Assembly (NCBI GenBank): GCA_009746045.1
Contig: RPFO01000080.1
Span: forward strand, 423,366 to 487,365
From: Mesostigma viride
Lineage: Eukaryota; Streptophyta; Mesostigmatophyceae; Mesostigmatales; Mesostigmataceae
Length of the DNA: 64,000 bases
Reading direction: 5' to 3'
In this document: positions 22,181 to 33,377 of the stretch, piece by piece
Layout of the letters: each line of letters starts with the position of its first letter
Position numbering within the stretch: the stretch's first letter is position 1
The notes under the pieces: generated by a model
What the model was told of the DNA's origin: nothing
Database searches by the model: none
The model's input: the letters and a program-made list of their open reading frames with translations, nothing else
Translations under genes and position numbers: made by a program

Positions 22181-24480
22181 TTACATCCCGGCTGAACTCT
22201 CCCCCTTATTTGAACCTACCCTCCGCCCGAGAAGGTCAATCGAGACCACCACGTTTCGTTTTCTTGCTTCCGCCGCCGCCGCGCGCGCCTCCTCTCGTCG
22301 ACGCAGTTCCTTCCGCTCCTGGCGGTGGTTGGTAACAGTGGATGGTTGGTTGGTTGGTTGGTTGGTTGGTTGGTTGGTTGGTTGGTTGGTTGGTTGGTTG
22401 GTTGGTTGGTTGGTTGGTTGGTTGGTTGGTTGGTTGGTTGGTTGGTTGGTTGGTTGGTTGGTTGGTTGGTTGGTTGGTTGGTTGGTTGGTTGGTTGGTTG
22501 GTTGGTTGGTTGGTTGGTTGGTTGGTTGGTTGGTTGGTTGGTTGGTTGGTTGGTTGGTTGGTTGGTTGGTTGGTTGGTTGGTTGGTTGGTTGGTTGGTTG
22601 GTTGGTTGGTTGGGTGGGTGGGTGGGTGGGTGGTTGGGTGGTTGGATAGTGACCAATGGATAGTGGCTTAACTTTTGGCCAGACGGAAGAACTACTAGGC
22701 AATCAATCTAGCCCATCCTTGCCGCAGCTACCATGTACTCCTGGGGAGGGGGGGGGGGGGCGATGGTGACAGTATTGTCACTCGATGCCATAAGACAAGT
22801 GAATCGCACTTCCATCGCTCCTGGGTTTGCGGGGTTGGCCCGTGACGGATGCAGGGAAATAGGGTGGGGGGAAAAGTTAACGGATGACAGTAGCAGATGA
22901 TCGATACCAAGACGCGAACCCAACCACAGGCAGCTAGCTGCGTGTGCTCCTGGTGGGGTTGCTGTGAATACAATGGCTGGGGGCAGATGGCATTATGAGC
23001 TAGCAGATACTGTCAGGTGATCTATGATGAAGGCACTGTCGGGTGATCTACTCCACTGCTGCCTGTGACTCTTGCGCTCATGGTGGGGTTTGGGCCACTG
23101 CAGAACGTATGTCAGGCAGTCCCGATGTCAATGAAACAACCCATCATGCCCACACAGGCAAACCCGCCATGCATGGGTCGCGTGGGGTAAGGGGCGAGCA
23201 CGGTAGATGGCAGCGGATGGTGACAGCAGCTGAACGGTGCAGCGGATGGCAGCGGATGGCGACAGCAACTGAACGGTGCAGCGGATGGCAGTGGATGGCG
23301 ACAGCAAGTGAACGGTGCAGCGGATGGCAGCGGATGGCAGCGGATGGCAGCGGATGGCGACAGCAAGTGAAGGGTGCAGCGGATGGCAGGGGATGGCGCC
23401 AGCAAGTGAAGGGTGCAGCGGATGGCAGCGGATGGCGACAGGAAGTGAACGGTGCAGCGGATGGCAGTGGATGGCGACAGCAAGTGAACGGTGCAGCGGA
23501 TGGCAGTGGATGGCGACATCAAGGAAACGGTGCAATATGCAGTAAGTGAACAGATGACGAGCTGACACTGCGACTTTGCACGGCAAAAGTGGACGGGCTC
23601 TCGGCTCTGCGGGGCGCTGGATTAACTGATTAACCCTGGATCGATGGATCAAATATACAGCTGGGGATAATAGAGGATGGACTAACTACACTACTGGGGT
23701 TCATGACAATGAGAAGAATGACCCCTCATCATCAGCAGAGTAAGTTAAGTTATTCGGATGACAAGTAACACCCCGTGCCAAGCAGAGCAAGTGACCTGTC
23801 AAGGGGTAAGCGATGGGGTGATATACACCTCCTCAGCCCCTCCCCCTCACCCCACCTCGGCCCCTCGCCCCCTCGCCCCCTTCTACCCCTCTTCCTTACT
23901 CCACTCCTCCATCACCCCCTCTTACCTCATCCACAAACCACATGTCCCCTCAATACTAAAATAGTCCGTCTGGTCTTACCTCATCGGTTAACCAGACATT
24001 CCCCTCGATGTTAAAATAGTCCGTCTGGTCATCGATCACCGCGGTCCTCTTGGCCGATGTGCGGTCGTAATCCACGAGCCGGTTCTTGAAATCAACGGCC
24101 TTCTCCGCGTCTGCGCCGATCCCAGCGCCCGGCACGGTCCCCTCCCTGTGACCGGTGGTCGGGTCCACTCTGCCGTAGTAACGGCCGTCGCGCATGACGA
24201 TGTTGCCGCAGAACAGGCAGGGCCCCTCGCCTTCGATCTCGCAGATAATTTTCCCGCACGCCACGCAGTTGGTCACGAGGGGGTGCCGGGTAGCCTGGCA
24301 GCTGCAGGCGGTGCGGCGTCGACTCAGTGCCTCCGCCACCACAATCTCGTACTCTTGGAGACCATCTAGTGAGGGGTCGTGGGCATTCGCTTCCTCTTTC
24401 TTGGCCGCTGCTGACCGACGGCGGTCCTCCTTGTACAACACACGAATGCCTCTTCCTCTTCCGCTCGCCATCCCTTTCAC
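22181..24480 (-). CDS. TRIP4/ASC-1-like zf-C2HC5 protein (2 exons)
   Basis: Exon 1 is 24480-23980, exon 2 is 22318-22181; GT-AG and in phase, 212 residues. Residues 59-91 hold the C2HC5 zinc finger ([28 protein letters not shown]). [20 protein letters not shown] and EGNVWLTDE follow, and then exon 2 continues [20 protein letters not shown] and [11 protein letters not shown], exactly the order in TRIP4 homologues (WLSPEERK in animals). ASC-1 proteins are transcription coactivator and ribosome-quality-control factors; the role here is by family. The C-terminal ASCH domain of animal TRIP4 is absent, because AlkB begins 400 bp downstream. The intron is 1.66 kb and filled with tandem repeats. The TAA stop lies in a possible donor (GTAAGC), so a short further exon cannot be excluded. 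The start may be Met1 or Met4. Confidence 0.9.
22343..22612. repeat. (GGTT)n tetranucleotide tract, about 67 units
   Basis: Nearly pure for about 270 bp, then GGGT variants to 22650. On the minus strand it is (AACC)n, ending only about 25 bp upstream of the TRIP4-like exon 2 acceptor. It creates long WLVG or NQPT repeat ORFs that are artefacts. Confidence 0.97.
23205..23535. repeat. Minisatellite, about 39 bp unit with 11 bp subunits
   Basis: Units built from GCGGATGGCA and GGCGACAGCAAGTGAACGG, about eight copies with expansions of the shorter subunit. Located inside the TRIP4-like intron. Confidence 0.92.
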
Positions 24481-25693
24481 TTTCTAGGAAAGGGTTTTTC
24501 CCTAAGGCTCTTCAAGCTTCAGGGAACCGTCTCAATTTTATTAGAGTAGGATGCTAGACATTTCCCCTAGTTGCAATCGTGTCAGGGTAGAAACTGGAGG
24601 CACACGCGTCGTACTAATGAGGTGCGCACAATCAGAAACCCCGCACAGTGGCGGAAGAAATTACAATATCTTGGTCAAACCAACTGTTCTCGATAACCCA
24701 GATTCAGGCAGCTCAGGGCAACCCCACAAGCTCGGATGATGCGAGCAGGGAACTCCGTCTATTTTTCGAAACCATATTATGACATGAAGCGCGCAAACCT
24801 CTCGGGCTTGAGCGCTGGCCTAGAATACATCATCCCTTGCCCGTGCAGAACATTAACACCACTGTCGGCCTGTTTGGCGAGGGGAATGGCACTTGGCAGC
24901 AGGCAGCAGCGTGATGCCGCGTGTTACCATAGCAAAGTATTCCATACTTCCTACTTTACAACAGACTTGAATGTTTGCTTAGTTTAAGTTTGGCTAAATT
25001 ACTGACTAAAGACTAAACCTTTCTCAAAGTTTATACGAGTCGAAGGCTCGAAGCTCTTGCTTTGGCAAATGCCCGTAGTTACTTCGAGCGTACCGGCGAT
25101 TTGCCGATTTGGCGATTTCCTTCTGGGTCAGTCATAGTATGTCTCATACACACGGTACAATCATGTATTTGCTGCGTTCGTGCGGCACGCGCCCCAAAGG
25201 CCGCGTTCGCGCGTGGTCTGCCCAGTCACCCATGCAAATGACGCGGCGTTTGGCGTTACCCGCATACACCGCCTTTTCGGATCTGTGGCGCTTTGTGGCA
25301 TCAACATTTGAGTCCATTCACCCCCGCCCCTACCAACTACCCTCCACTCGTCTGCGCCGAATGGCAGTGCAAGGGCCGCCGACCGCGAGCTTTGATCGCC
25401 AGTGCCTCCCTCAGATCTTTGCTCGGAAGATCTGTTGATGCGCTGGCGGCCGCCCCGCTGGGCACGCTGTGGACGGACTAAACAGGATGCTGCTTCGTGT
25501 TCGACGGGCGTTGCTTCGGCCGCGACAGATATTATATACCGGCTGGAGAAGGAACACCTGACTACCGCGCGCACTGGGCGCGCGAGCAAGCCTTTACTTC
25601 TTACGTTTGGTGCGTGAGTTTCGGCGCCTTGATTTTTACAATCCCTGCGTCAACGCGGGGTGAATTCTTCGAATCGCCGGTGGCGATTGACTG
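24481..25693. promoter_or_regulatory. Divergent intergenic spacer between TRIP4-like gene and phosphoglycerate mutase
   Basis: Contains the 5' regions of both genes. No convincing exon or named motif seen. The mutase-proximal part is CpG-rich. Confidence 0.45.
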
Positions 25694-28600
25694 ATGGCAA
25701 CCATGGCGAGCCACATGGGGACTTGCATGGCATCGGCCGCATTGGCCGCGCCCCGCAGCTTGCCTCACCCGCCTCCGACGGCATCCATGCCTAGTCGGGG
25801 AAACGTAGGGCAATCGCCTAGCGTGTGCCAACCCTCCCCGTGCTTGTTGTATAAACTTAGTCGAGTTGGGGACCTTAAACGGGTACAAAGCCGAGCAGGA
25901 AGGAAACCGTTTCCTCCCACCGTCCTTGCCACTGCTGATCTTGGGACAGCCAGTGCCACCGCGTCGCCAGCCGCCGCTGAGACGGTGGAAGCAATGGCGG
26001 CCGCTGCAGTTTCGCGGGATTTTCCTGTGGATACTGCCACCATTCTGGAGGGAAAAGGTAGCGCGCTGAGGAGGGAGGCCAAGATGAAGCAACAAGCTAG
26101 AAAGGAGGCAACCTTGGTTCTCATGAGGCATGGGGAGAGTGTCTGGAACGACCTTTCCTAATTTACGGGGTACGTTGTGTGAAAGGGTCAGGTTAAATGT
26201 GGTAACGTAAGACTGTGTTCTGCGTAAGACTGTCTTGTAGACGTTGCGATGGTGTTGAACCCCTGTGATCACAGCACAGGCTGAACACAGGATGGGAAGC
26301 GTTAGAGAGAAGTAATTACACTTAAGATGCACGTGTTCACGATAGGGCGAGAATTGGATGCGTTAGCAGGGATGGCGAACCTGCCATGCGATGGCCGATT
26401 CGTGCAGACTAGCAATAATGAATTCGTTCCGTCCGCGACACGGGGGTGTTTTGCACAGGATCGGTCCTTGCACAGTACCTGTAGAGCAAGCATAGTAATT
26501 CTTGCCTTTTTTAAGGTGTGAGCCTTTCATGCTACATGCGTTTCAGCAGCAAGCTCACAAGGCTGACACGATGGCTTGCCTTGTGGCTGCAGTTCTCTTC
26601 CCTGAGCCCTCCCCACCGCCATCGTGTGGAATAATCAACCAAGTGGGGTGTGGCTTATCGGGGGATGGGATGGGGGCAGGGGTGGGATTTCCATTTTAGC
26701 GTTGTTATTGAATGATTAATTAGATAGGTCAAATAGGTGGGGTTATCAAAACCCATTTTGTAAATAACAATTAGGTAGGCACGTTGCTCAATCCTTAGAG
26801 TTATGAAGTAATTCTAATTTATGTCTGTGACTGCTGTCGAAACCCTTCCTCTCCCCTCGCCTCGCCTCCCCTCCCCTGCACTCCACCCGAAAAATCCTGC
26901 AGGGATGTGGACGTGCCCCTGACGAAAAAAGGCATCAACGAAGCCATGGCGGGCGGCCGCTCGTTTGCCCACGTCGAGTTTGACATGGTCTTCACCAGCC
27001 GACTGTGGAGGTCCCGTCAAACCGCCACGCTCGCTCTGGCAGAGGTAAGGAGGACTTATCTTGTAAAAGAAGGGGGGGGGGGGGGACGTAACTCTTCCAT
27101 AGTAATGGCGGTAATGCTGGCCCTGGTCGGAAAACAATGTTGCGGCCGTTGAGATGTGCCTGTTGATAGGCCCGCTGTGCACATGCCCTTTGCCAGTAGC
27201 CGCGGTATGCTATAAATATCTATATATTTTGAGAGTCAGAACAGGGGTCACGTTGCAAAGTTGTAGCTGAGTAGCTGAGGTAAGACACTTTTTATGCAGC
27301 TGTTATTGACATTACCATTTATTTTGCGTCTTCTTTGTCTTAACTTCTCCGTATGGAGAGTGTTTGCGCAGGCTGGCAGCTTGTAATTGTCCCCACAGAT
27401 GCATGTCCAGTTTTGGCTGCCTAAGTGGCATCTGGTACCCACACCTGTGTATCTACTTTCTTGGGCTTGAAAGACGTTTGGAGAGCTCTGTGAACTGACC
27501 GTGAGGGGCATACGAGCTCGGTTCTATCCACATTCGGCTCGCTCATCTATATTTCCCCCCTGTCTTACTGGTGGGTGACATTGTATGCTTTGTGCCTATC
27601 AGTCCTTTCTGTGGCCGCATGTCTTATCACTTTCTTCTTTTCTGTTTGCTTTGTTATGCTTTGTGCCTATCAGTCCTTTCTGTGGCCGCATGTCTTATCA
27701 CTTTCTTCTTTTCTGTTTGCTTTGTTATGCTTTGTGCCTATCAGTCCTTTCTGTGGCCGCATGTCTTATCACTTTCTTCTTTTCTGTTTGCTTTGTTTCG
27801 CGCCGTTGTCTCGCGCGTGCAGACTGTGACAGGCCGCGTCCCCGTCCACGTGCGCGGCGGCTTCCATGGCGACGGCTCCAAGGGGGACTCAAACCGGCTG
27901 CGGTTGCGTGCGGCGGCACACTGGGCTCTCGAGCACGCCTCATGTTGCATGATCCCGCTGTACAGCGAACCGGAGCTGAACGAGCGCTGCTACGGTGACC
28001 TGCAGGTGTGTGGCTCTCCGGCTTTTGTACTACCAAGGTGGGCTGGGAGCGGGGTTAACGCCAGGGGGGTAAACGGGAATGGGGTTAACGAACCGGAGCT
28101 GGACGAGCGGTGCTACGATGACCTACAGGTGTGTGGCCCTCTTGGCTTTTTCTTACGATGTGGGCTAGGAAGGGGGCGGCTAGGAGAGGGGCTTACTAAC
28201 CAGAGTTGAACGAGCGGCGCTTTGGCGACCTACAGGTAGGTGCTTCTTTTCTTGTGAGTGACCCGATGGGCTAGGAGGGGGGCAACAAAACGCAAGCTGG
28301 TGGCGCGAGAGGGACCTGCAGGTAAGCAGCAGGTCCCCGTAGCACGTGAGGGCTGGGAACTGCCAAGGTGCTTGACGGCTGCGAGGGCAACTTGACGGTA
28401 ACGGCTGCGAGGGCAACTTGACGGTAACGGCTGCGAGGGCAACTTGACGGTAACGGCTGCGAGGGCAACTTGACGGTAATGAAGTAGGGATCATAATGAA
28501 GTGGGACCTGGTCAAGGAGTACCTATCCAGTAGTCAGTTATTAGATCATTTGTTAGTTTGCTATTATTAGTTTGCTATGACATGTGTCAGTTAATGTCTC

Positions 28601-31600
28601 TCAATGCGGATGCGCGCCACACACCCCATCACCGCATGGTGTCAAGGCTGGACCAAGGGTGAGTGAGATGGTTGGTATGCTTGGCTACTCCAACTAAGCT
28701 ACTTTAAGTAAGCTACGGTAGCTAACAACGCAGACATGGGCTACTGCTTCCACGTCAAATCGCCTTTGCGAAGCATAGCCCGAATATGGTTCCGCGTGTG
28801 CTTGATTACAGTTGTTCATGCGCGCGGCTGCGGCTTCTGTATTGGACACTTCATCGCCGGGCCTGAGCAAGCAGGTGACATATGCTTGATAATAGTCGCT
28901 AGTGCACACCAGTGCGCACCATGTTACTTGGTTGGCCCTTGACCCATGCAGTGCTTGGACAAGCAGGTGTCATGTGCTTGATAAACTGCTACTACAGGTA
29001 ACGTTGCCCATGTCCAATACAATACATTAATTGGGTAGTACGATAACAGGCGCTAATGCGCACCGCTCCTCCGTGTCTTGTGGCCCTTCAACCCCAGGGC
29101 TTGAACAAGGAGGAGGCCCAGCGTGCGTTTGGAAAGGACACGGTGCGGCTGTGGCGTCGGAGCATCGACACGCGGCCCCCGGGGGGCGAGAGCCTCGAGG
29201 TAACTAGCATGACACTACTATATCGCAGTCATGACATGGAGTACAGCAGTCATTGTGTTGGTATGAAGGAAGAGCCTCAGGATAACTAGCATAACACGAT
29301 ATTGCAGTCATTAAATTAAATTACACTAAATTATAACATGAATATATTGGGAGATCATGTAGCGCATTGCAGTCATGACATAGTGTTTATTATTTGTTGT
29401 GTAGGTGTGACGGGTGACCTTCATTTTCTATGGCGCAGTCTGCATAGTTTAGTGAGTATGGTGTTTGTGAAGGGGGATGAGCGTAAGTGATTTTGTTGTG
29501 CAGTTGTCATAGTAGTAGGTATAATTCTGCTGTAGCATGAGTAGTTGATTTAATATATGTAATATATTATATCATAAATATTTAAGGCTTAGTCATTGTG
29601 TAATTGTACAGCTTGCTATCATCTAATATGGAGTAGCTTACAACGCAAGCAAAAGTAGAAAGCCTCGAGGAAGCTTGTGGCTATATATAGCAGCTATCTT
29701 ATTTTAAGGCAGGGGAATATGGCATGCCTGGGCCACGTCTTCCAGCACAAGCTTGCTCACATGCTTGTGTATTCTGTCCCTTTCATAATTTAGAATCATC
29801 ATTATAAAATTATATTTTTGTTCATGTAGCCCTGCCAGAGACATGGGTTTATTCTATCCGCACACGCTGACACGGCCGTTTATACCTCACCTCTGCGCGT
29901 CTCTAGTCTCGACTAGCATCTTTTACTTCTAATGCATACTGATGCTTGTCTCACTTCGTAAATATAATGTATGTGTAAGGCATAGCTCTATATCTAGCGG
30001 TGAGCCATCTTCTATAGATTCAGCAATATCGGACATATTGGCACTCCTCTCCGGTAAAGAGGTTTTTCGCGGTTGAGCTGTTTCGAAACGAAGTGGGATG
30101 CCTTCGGATCAGGAGACTCACACAGCCATGAAATCATGCCCAAGGTCCTATGTGCGATTCCTTGCTGGTAGCTTCTGGGCTTTCTTATTTTGTGTGTTCC
30201 GCGGAATCTCAGATTTGGGCCGCTAGCGTGTTCACATTTGTTGCTTTCTGATCTGACGGCTATTTATAAGGCAGGCTCAAGCTTCCATGGTCAGCACCTT
30301 CCAGTTTCCTGGCCTGCGCTGCTCTCTCATTGATCATACCTAACGTGTTTGTGTGTGTATTGTTCTCCCCCGCAGGAGACGTCGGCGCGCGTGGTCAGTT
30401 TGTTCCAGAGCACGCTCGAGCCGCTGCTGCAAGAAGGCAACAACATCCTGCTGGTCGCCCACGGCAACGTGCTGCGCGTGCTGATCGCGCACATCTCCGA
30501 GTTGACGCCGCAGGAGTGCCTCAAGCTCAAGGTGTGTACCGCGCGCGCACGTGTGTGTGTGTGTGTGTGGATCTGTTATCTGAATCAAGTAGTTTGATGT
30601 GTGAAAGTAGAAATGAACTGTTCTCTGCCCGCTGATCGCTCACGTCTGGAAACTTGGGCCACAACAATCAATTGCAACACGCCACCCTCCAAAAATAAGG
30701 AGCTCCTCTAGTTAGGGGCGGTGTCTTGCATCCGATTCCATATATTTCTAACAGTTAGATACTGCGAGTAGCTATTTATGAGTAAATGATAACAAGTGCA
30801 CAGCTTTGAAACCACGCCACAGGATCGCCCCATCTGCGCGTGTGCCCCACCGACACCTAGGCTTGTTGTGTTATTATAGGGGTGCATGGTTTGTAACCAT
30901 GCTACCGCCCCTTCGCTATCGAGCCATCGAGCCACAAGATAGCCATGGCTGACGGCGGCGCCCATAACGTTCACGCTTGGGCACCAAAGTCTGCCGCGAC
31001 TATCACAATCGCGCTTGCGTGGCCGGCGCTCAAGTGTATGTATGCCTATGATGGGATCCCCACCAGACCATGTATTAGCGCTCAAGTAGTTAGCCATGCT
31101 TTGCCCATGCAGAGATATACTCTGCTGCTGAGAAGCCATTCCCTAGCCATTGCTTAGCCATGACCATCTTCCACCCCATGCCAGGCCTCTTTTGGTATGA
31201 TACATCATGGTGGTGCAGATGCCACTGGTGCACCCAGAGTAGGTGGCAGAGTAGGTGGCAGTTTACACCCCCCACCTGCAGGTTGTAGCCCAGAATGTAT
31301 TACAAACCATATGCCCCTTCTCAGGGATATGCGTTACATATACTTCTCCCGGAGATATTCTTAATTAATCAATTAATTTATGGTTTGTAACCGCTTGTCC
31401 TCCTTTCCTGAGCCCACGCCCTTCTTGCTGAGGGCACGCATGCTGGTCAGTACCTGGTATCAGGTTTCTGTTCTCTCTTTGTTAAGGCTTTTGCTCCCTT
31501 ATGTGATTCTTCGGTTTCCTTTGTCCCCCTCTGTCCCCCTCTGTCCCCCTCTGTCCCCTTCGGTCTGTCCAGATCGGCACAGCTCTGCCAATCGTGTACG

Positions 31601-31737
31601 TGTACAACAGGGAGTGGAAGAAAATGGCCGAGTGCTGCTGCCTGCCCCCCATCGACGAGGACGGAAACCCTGTTGTGGGCGGTCCCAGGGGCCTGATCTC
31701 GGGTGTCAATAAAGGGGACACTGACGGGTTGATTTGA
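25694..31737 (+). CDS. 2,3-bisphosphoglycerate-dependent phosphoglycerate mutase, probably plastid-targeted (6 exons, in-frame TAA)
   Basis: Interconverts 3- and 2-phosphoglycerate. Predicted exons: 25694-26169, 26903-27044, 27823-28005, 29098-29199, 30376-30531 and 31573-31737; all GT-AG and in phase, 407 codons. About 120 residues precede the catalytic domain (MATMASHMGTCMASAALAAP, Ala/Ser/Pro-rich), resembling a chloroplast transit peptide. The active site is LVLMRHGESVWN with phospho-His146; then FTG and VDVPLTKKGINEAM, FDMVFTSRLWRSRQTA, PELNERCYGDLQ with the catalytic Glu, LWRRSIDTRPPGGESL, and LLVAHGNVLR with the second active-site His. Codon 156 (26159-26161) is TAA, between WNDLS and FTG, where relatives have a Leu or similar. 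The rest of the frame is conserved, so this is a nonsense change, an assembly error or a read-through site. The upstream spacer is shared with the TRIP4-like gene. Confidence 0.88.
27583..27795. repeat. Tandem repeat, 71 bp unit x3
   Basis: Almost identical units containing ATGCTTTGTGCCTATCAG and TCTTATCACTTTCTTCTTTT, in mutase intron 2, ending about 30 bp before the exon 3 acceptor. Each unit adds pyrimidine tract. Confidence 0.95.
27966..28236 (+). repeat. Triplicated 3' end of mutase exon 3 with its splice donor
   Basis: The genuine exon end (27966-28005, encoding EPELNERCYGDLQ plus donor GTGTGT) is followed by two diverged copies, at 28089-28128 (EPELDERCYDDLQ, donor GTGTGT) and 28198-28235 (ELNERRFGDLQ, donor GTAGGT). 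Spacing is about 110-120 bp. The first two are in one continuous open frame. Confidence 0.88.
28379..28480. repeat. Tandem repeat, 26 bp unit x4
   Basis: Units of GGCTGCGAGGGCAACTTGAC plus GGTAAC in mutase intron 3. Each unit ends in a donor-like GGTAAC. Confidence 0.93.
30899..31379 (+). mobile_element. SINE-like ORF-less derivative of the ORF1-only family in mutase intron 5
   Basis: 481 bp flanked by a perfect 13 bp target-site duplication, ATGGTTTGTAACC, at 30886-30898 and 31380-31392. The 5' part matches the ORF1-only element 5' UTR (GCCATGGCTGACGGCGGCGC). The 3' part matches its 3' UTR (CATATGCCCCTTCTCAGGGA) and ends in TTAATTAATCAATTAATTT. ORF1 is missing entirely. Confidence 0.9.
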
Positions 31738-32440
31738 TTTGAATAGAGGCCTGCAGTGCATGAGCAGCAGCGGCAGGGCTTGACCACCCGATTTCCCCAT
31801 GGCGTTGAAGTCAAGGCGTCTGTGTAGGAATTGATTGTATGGTGATTTTATCAAGTGACACAAAAGGTATCGAATGGATGTTTACAAAGGTTCGTTGGCT
31901 TGCCGGTCAGGAAAACCAAGTAACTTCCCAGTTTTGTAGCGGGGGATTTCGTCCCACTAGATGTCACGGTAGACAGAGCTTTGAGTGCTTTTGAGGAAAC
32001 TCAGTAGGTATAGCCAGGCCCTTGCCCCTTATGGGAGATGCGGGGAGGCTCAATCTTTAAATGCAAACTAAAACATAGGGGACTACATACTCATTTCTCC
32101 CCTGAAACTACATGCATTCTTATCATGTTTTGGCTGATAAATGATATCTTTTACCTCATTGACAATTGGTCAAGGCTGGTTTGTGTATGTTGCTTGTTGA
32201 AATGAAGTACTGCGGACCATTGCATGTGTTCCATGGCCTTATCATCAAGGAATGGATAAAGTCTCTTGTGCACTAGGCAAGTGACACTGTACTGTGTAAA
32301 TGAATTAAGGGGAGGGGACTTGCCTAAAGGGCACTTTTCTGGAAACCATACCTGTGCATGTGCTAAAAATCCAAAGATGATCGGGGACCATAAATATGAT
32401 TTTTAAAAAAATTTCCAGCCACTTGGGGGGGGTACTAGCC
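31738..32440. other. 3' flank of the mutase gene, nothing recognised
   Basis: Presumed 3' UTR and intergenic sequence. No coding pattern seen. Confidence 0.4.
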
Positions 32441-32454
32441 CCCACCATACACCG

Positions 32455-33377
32455 GTACCTGTTTATTATTGTAGTGGATTATGTTATGCGCCAGGCACGT
32501 GCTCGCTTTGCTAGCATTGCAGGCCGTGCCCCTGGCCTAGCGATCACAAACGAGCTTGGGGAAGGGGGGCCGACTAACAAGCAGCATTTACTAGCTGACC
32601 TCATTTATGCCGACGACATCACGCTCATCGAGAAGCCGGAGTCTGCCCAACTTTGGCTGGACTGCCTGGCGCTCGAGGCTCGAGCGGTTGGTCTAGAAAT
32701 CAGCCCCAAAACGGAGGCCCTGGCCCTCGGCATGGCAGGGCCCCCACCCACACTCCGCCTCTTAGACGATGCCGAGGTCAACTTCCCTCCTTCAGGCCGC
32801 TTCAAGCTGCTCGGCAGTTGGCTTCCCGACTGCGAGGACGACATGACGACACGGATCGGCATGGCGTGGGCGCACCTCCATGACCACCGCCGCTGGTGGA
32901 GCAACCCCGCCCAAGTACCCCGGATCGTCAAGCGTGACCTCTTCAAGGTCGTCATTCTGACGATCCTGACCTACGGCGCCGAGACGTGGACACTGATGCA
33001 GGAGCTGGAGCAACGGCTCGACGGCGCCGTCACCAAGATGCTGCGCAAGGCCCTTAACATCCCCTTTGGTTTGCACATTAGTAATGAGGATTTGTACGCT
33101 GATTTGCCCTATGTTTCCCACATTATTAGGCACAGGCGCCTGGGCCTAGCCGGGCACCTGGCCCGCACAGATCAGGTAGATACCTCAGATAGACTAGCTG
33201 GCACCAAGCCCGCCCAGCCTGGGCGATATGTCCTCACCTGGCGTGCCCCCGGCCGCGCGCGGCAGGGCCGCCACCCGTGGACTTTTCGTGATAGACTCGG
33301 CATGGACATGTGCTACACTAGACGTGACGGGCTCACCCCCGGGCAGCCTCCTGGTTTGTCTGTAATATGGAGGCAGA
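32455..33377 (+). mobile_element. LINE copy, 5'-truncated inside the reverse transcriptase
   Basis: Open for about 310 codons: YLFIIVVDYVMRQARARFAS, LLADLIYADDITLIEKPESA (YADD box), LTILTYGAETWTLMQELEQR and GLSVIWRQ. It stops abruptly at 33377, where another copy of the same element begins, so its 3' UTR is missing. The nucleotide sequence is nearly identical to 34843-35766. Confidence 0.9.

Noticed and set aside
22216-22702. Long ORFs of WLVG and NQPT repeats on both strands
   Set aside because: They are translations of the (GGTT)n tract in every frame and lie in an intron of the TRIP4-like gene.
26159-26161. Alternative genetic code with TAA as sense codon
   Set aside because: One codon is not enough; SKP1 and the TRIP4-like gene can be read as ending in TAA. 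Listed as an observation on the mutase gene only.
27571-28209. 212-codon ORF as a separate gene
   Set aside because: It is mutase intron 2 (71 bp repeats) read through into exon 3 and its duplicated end.
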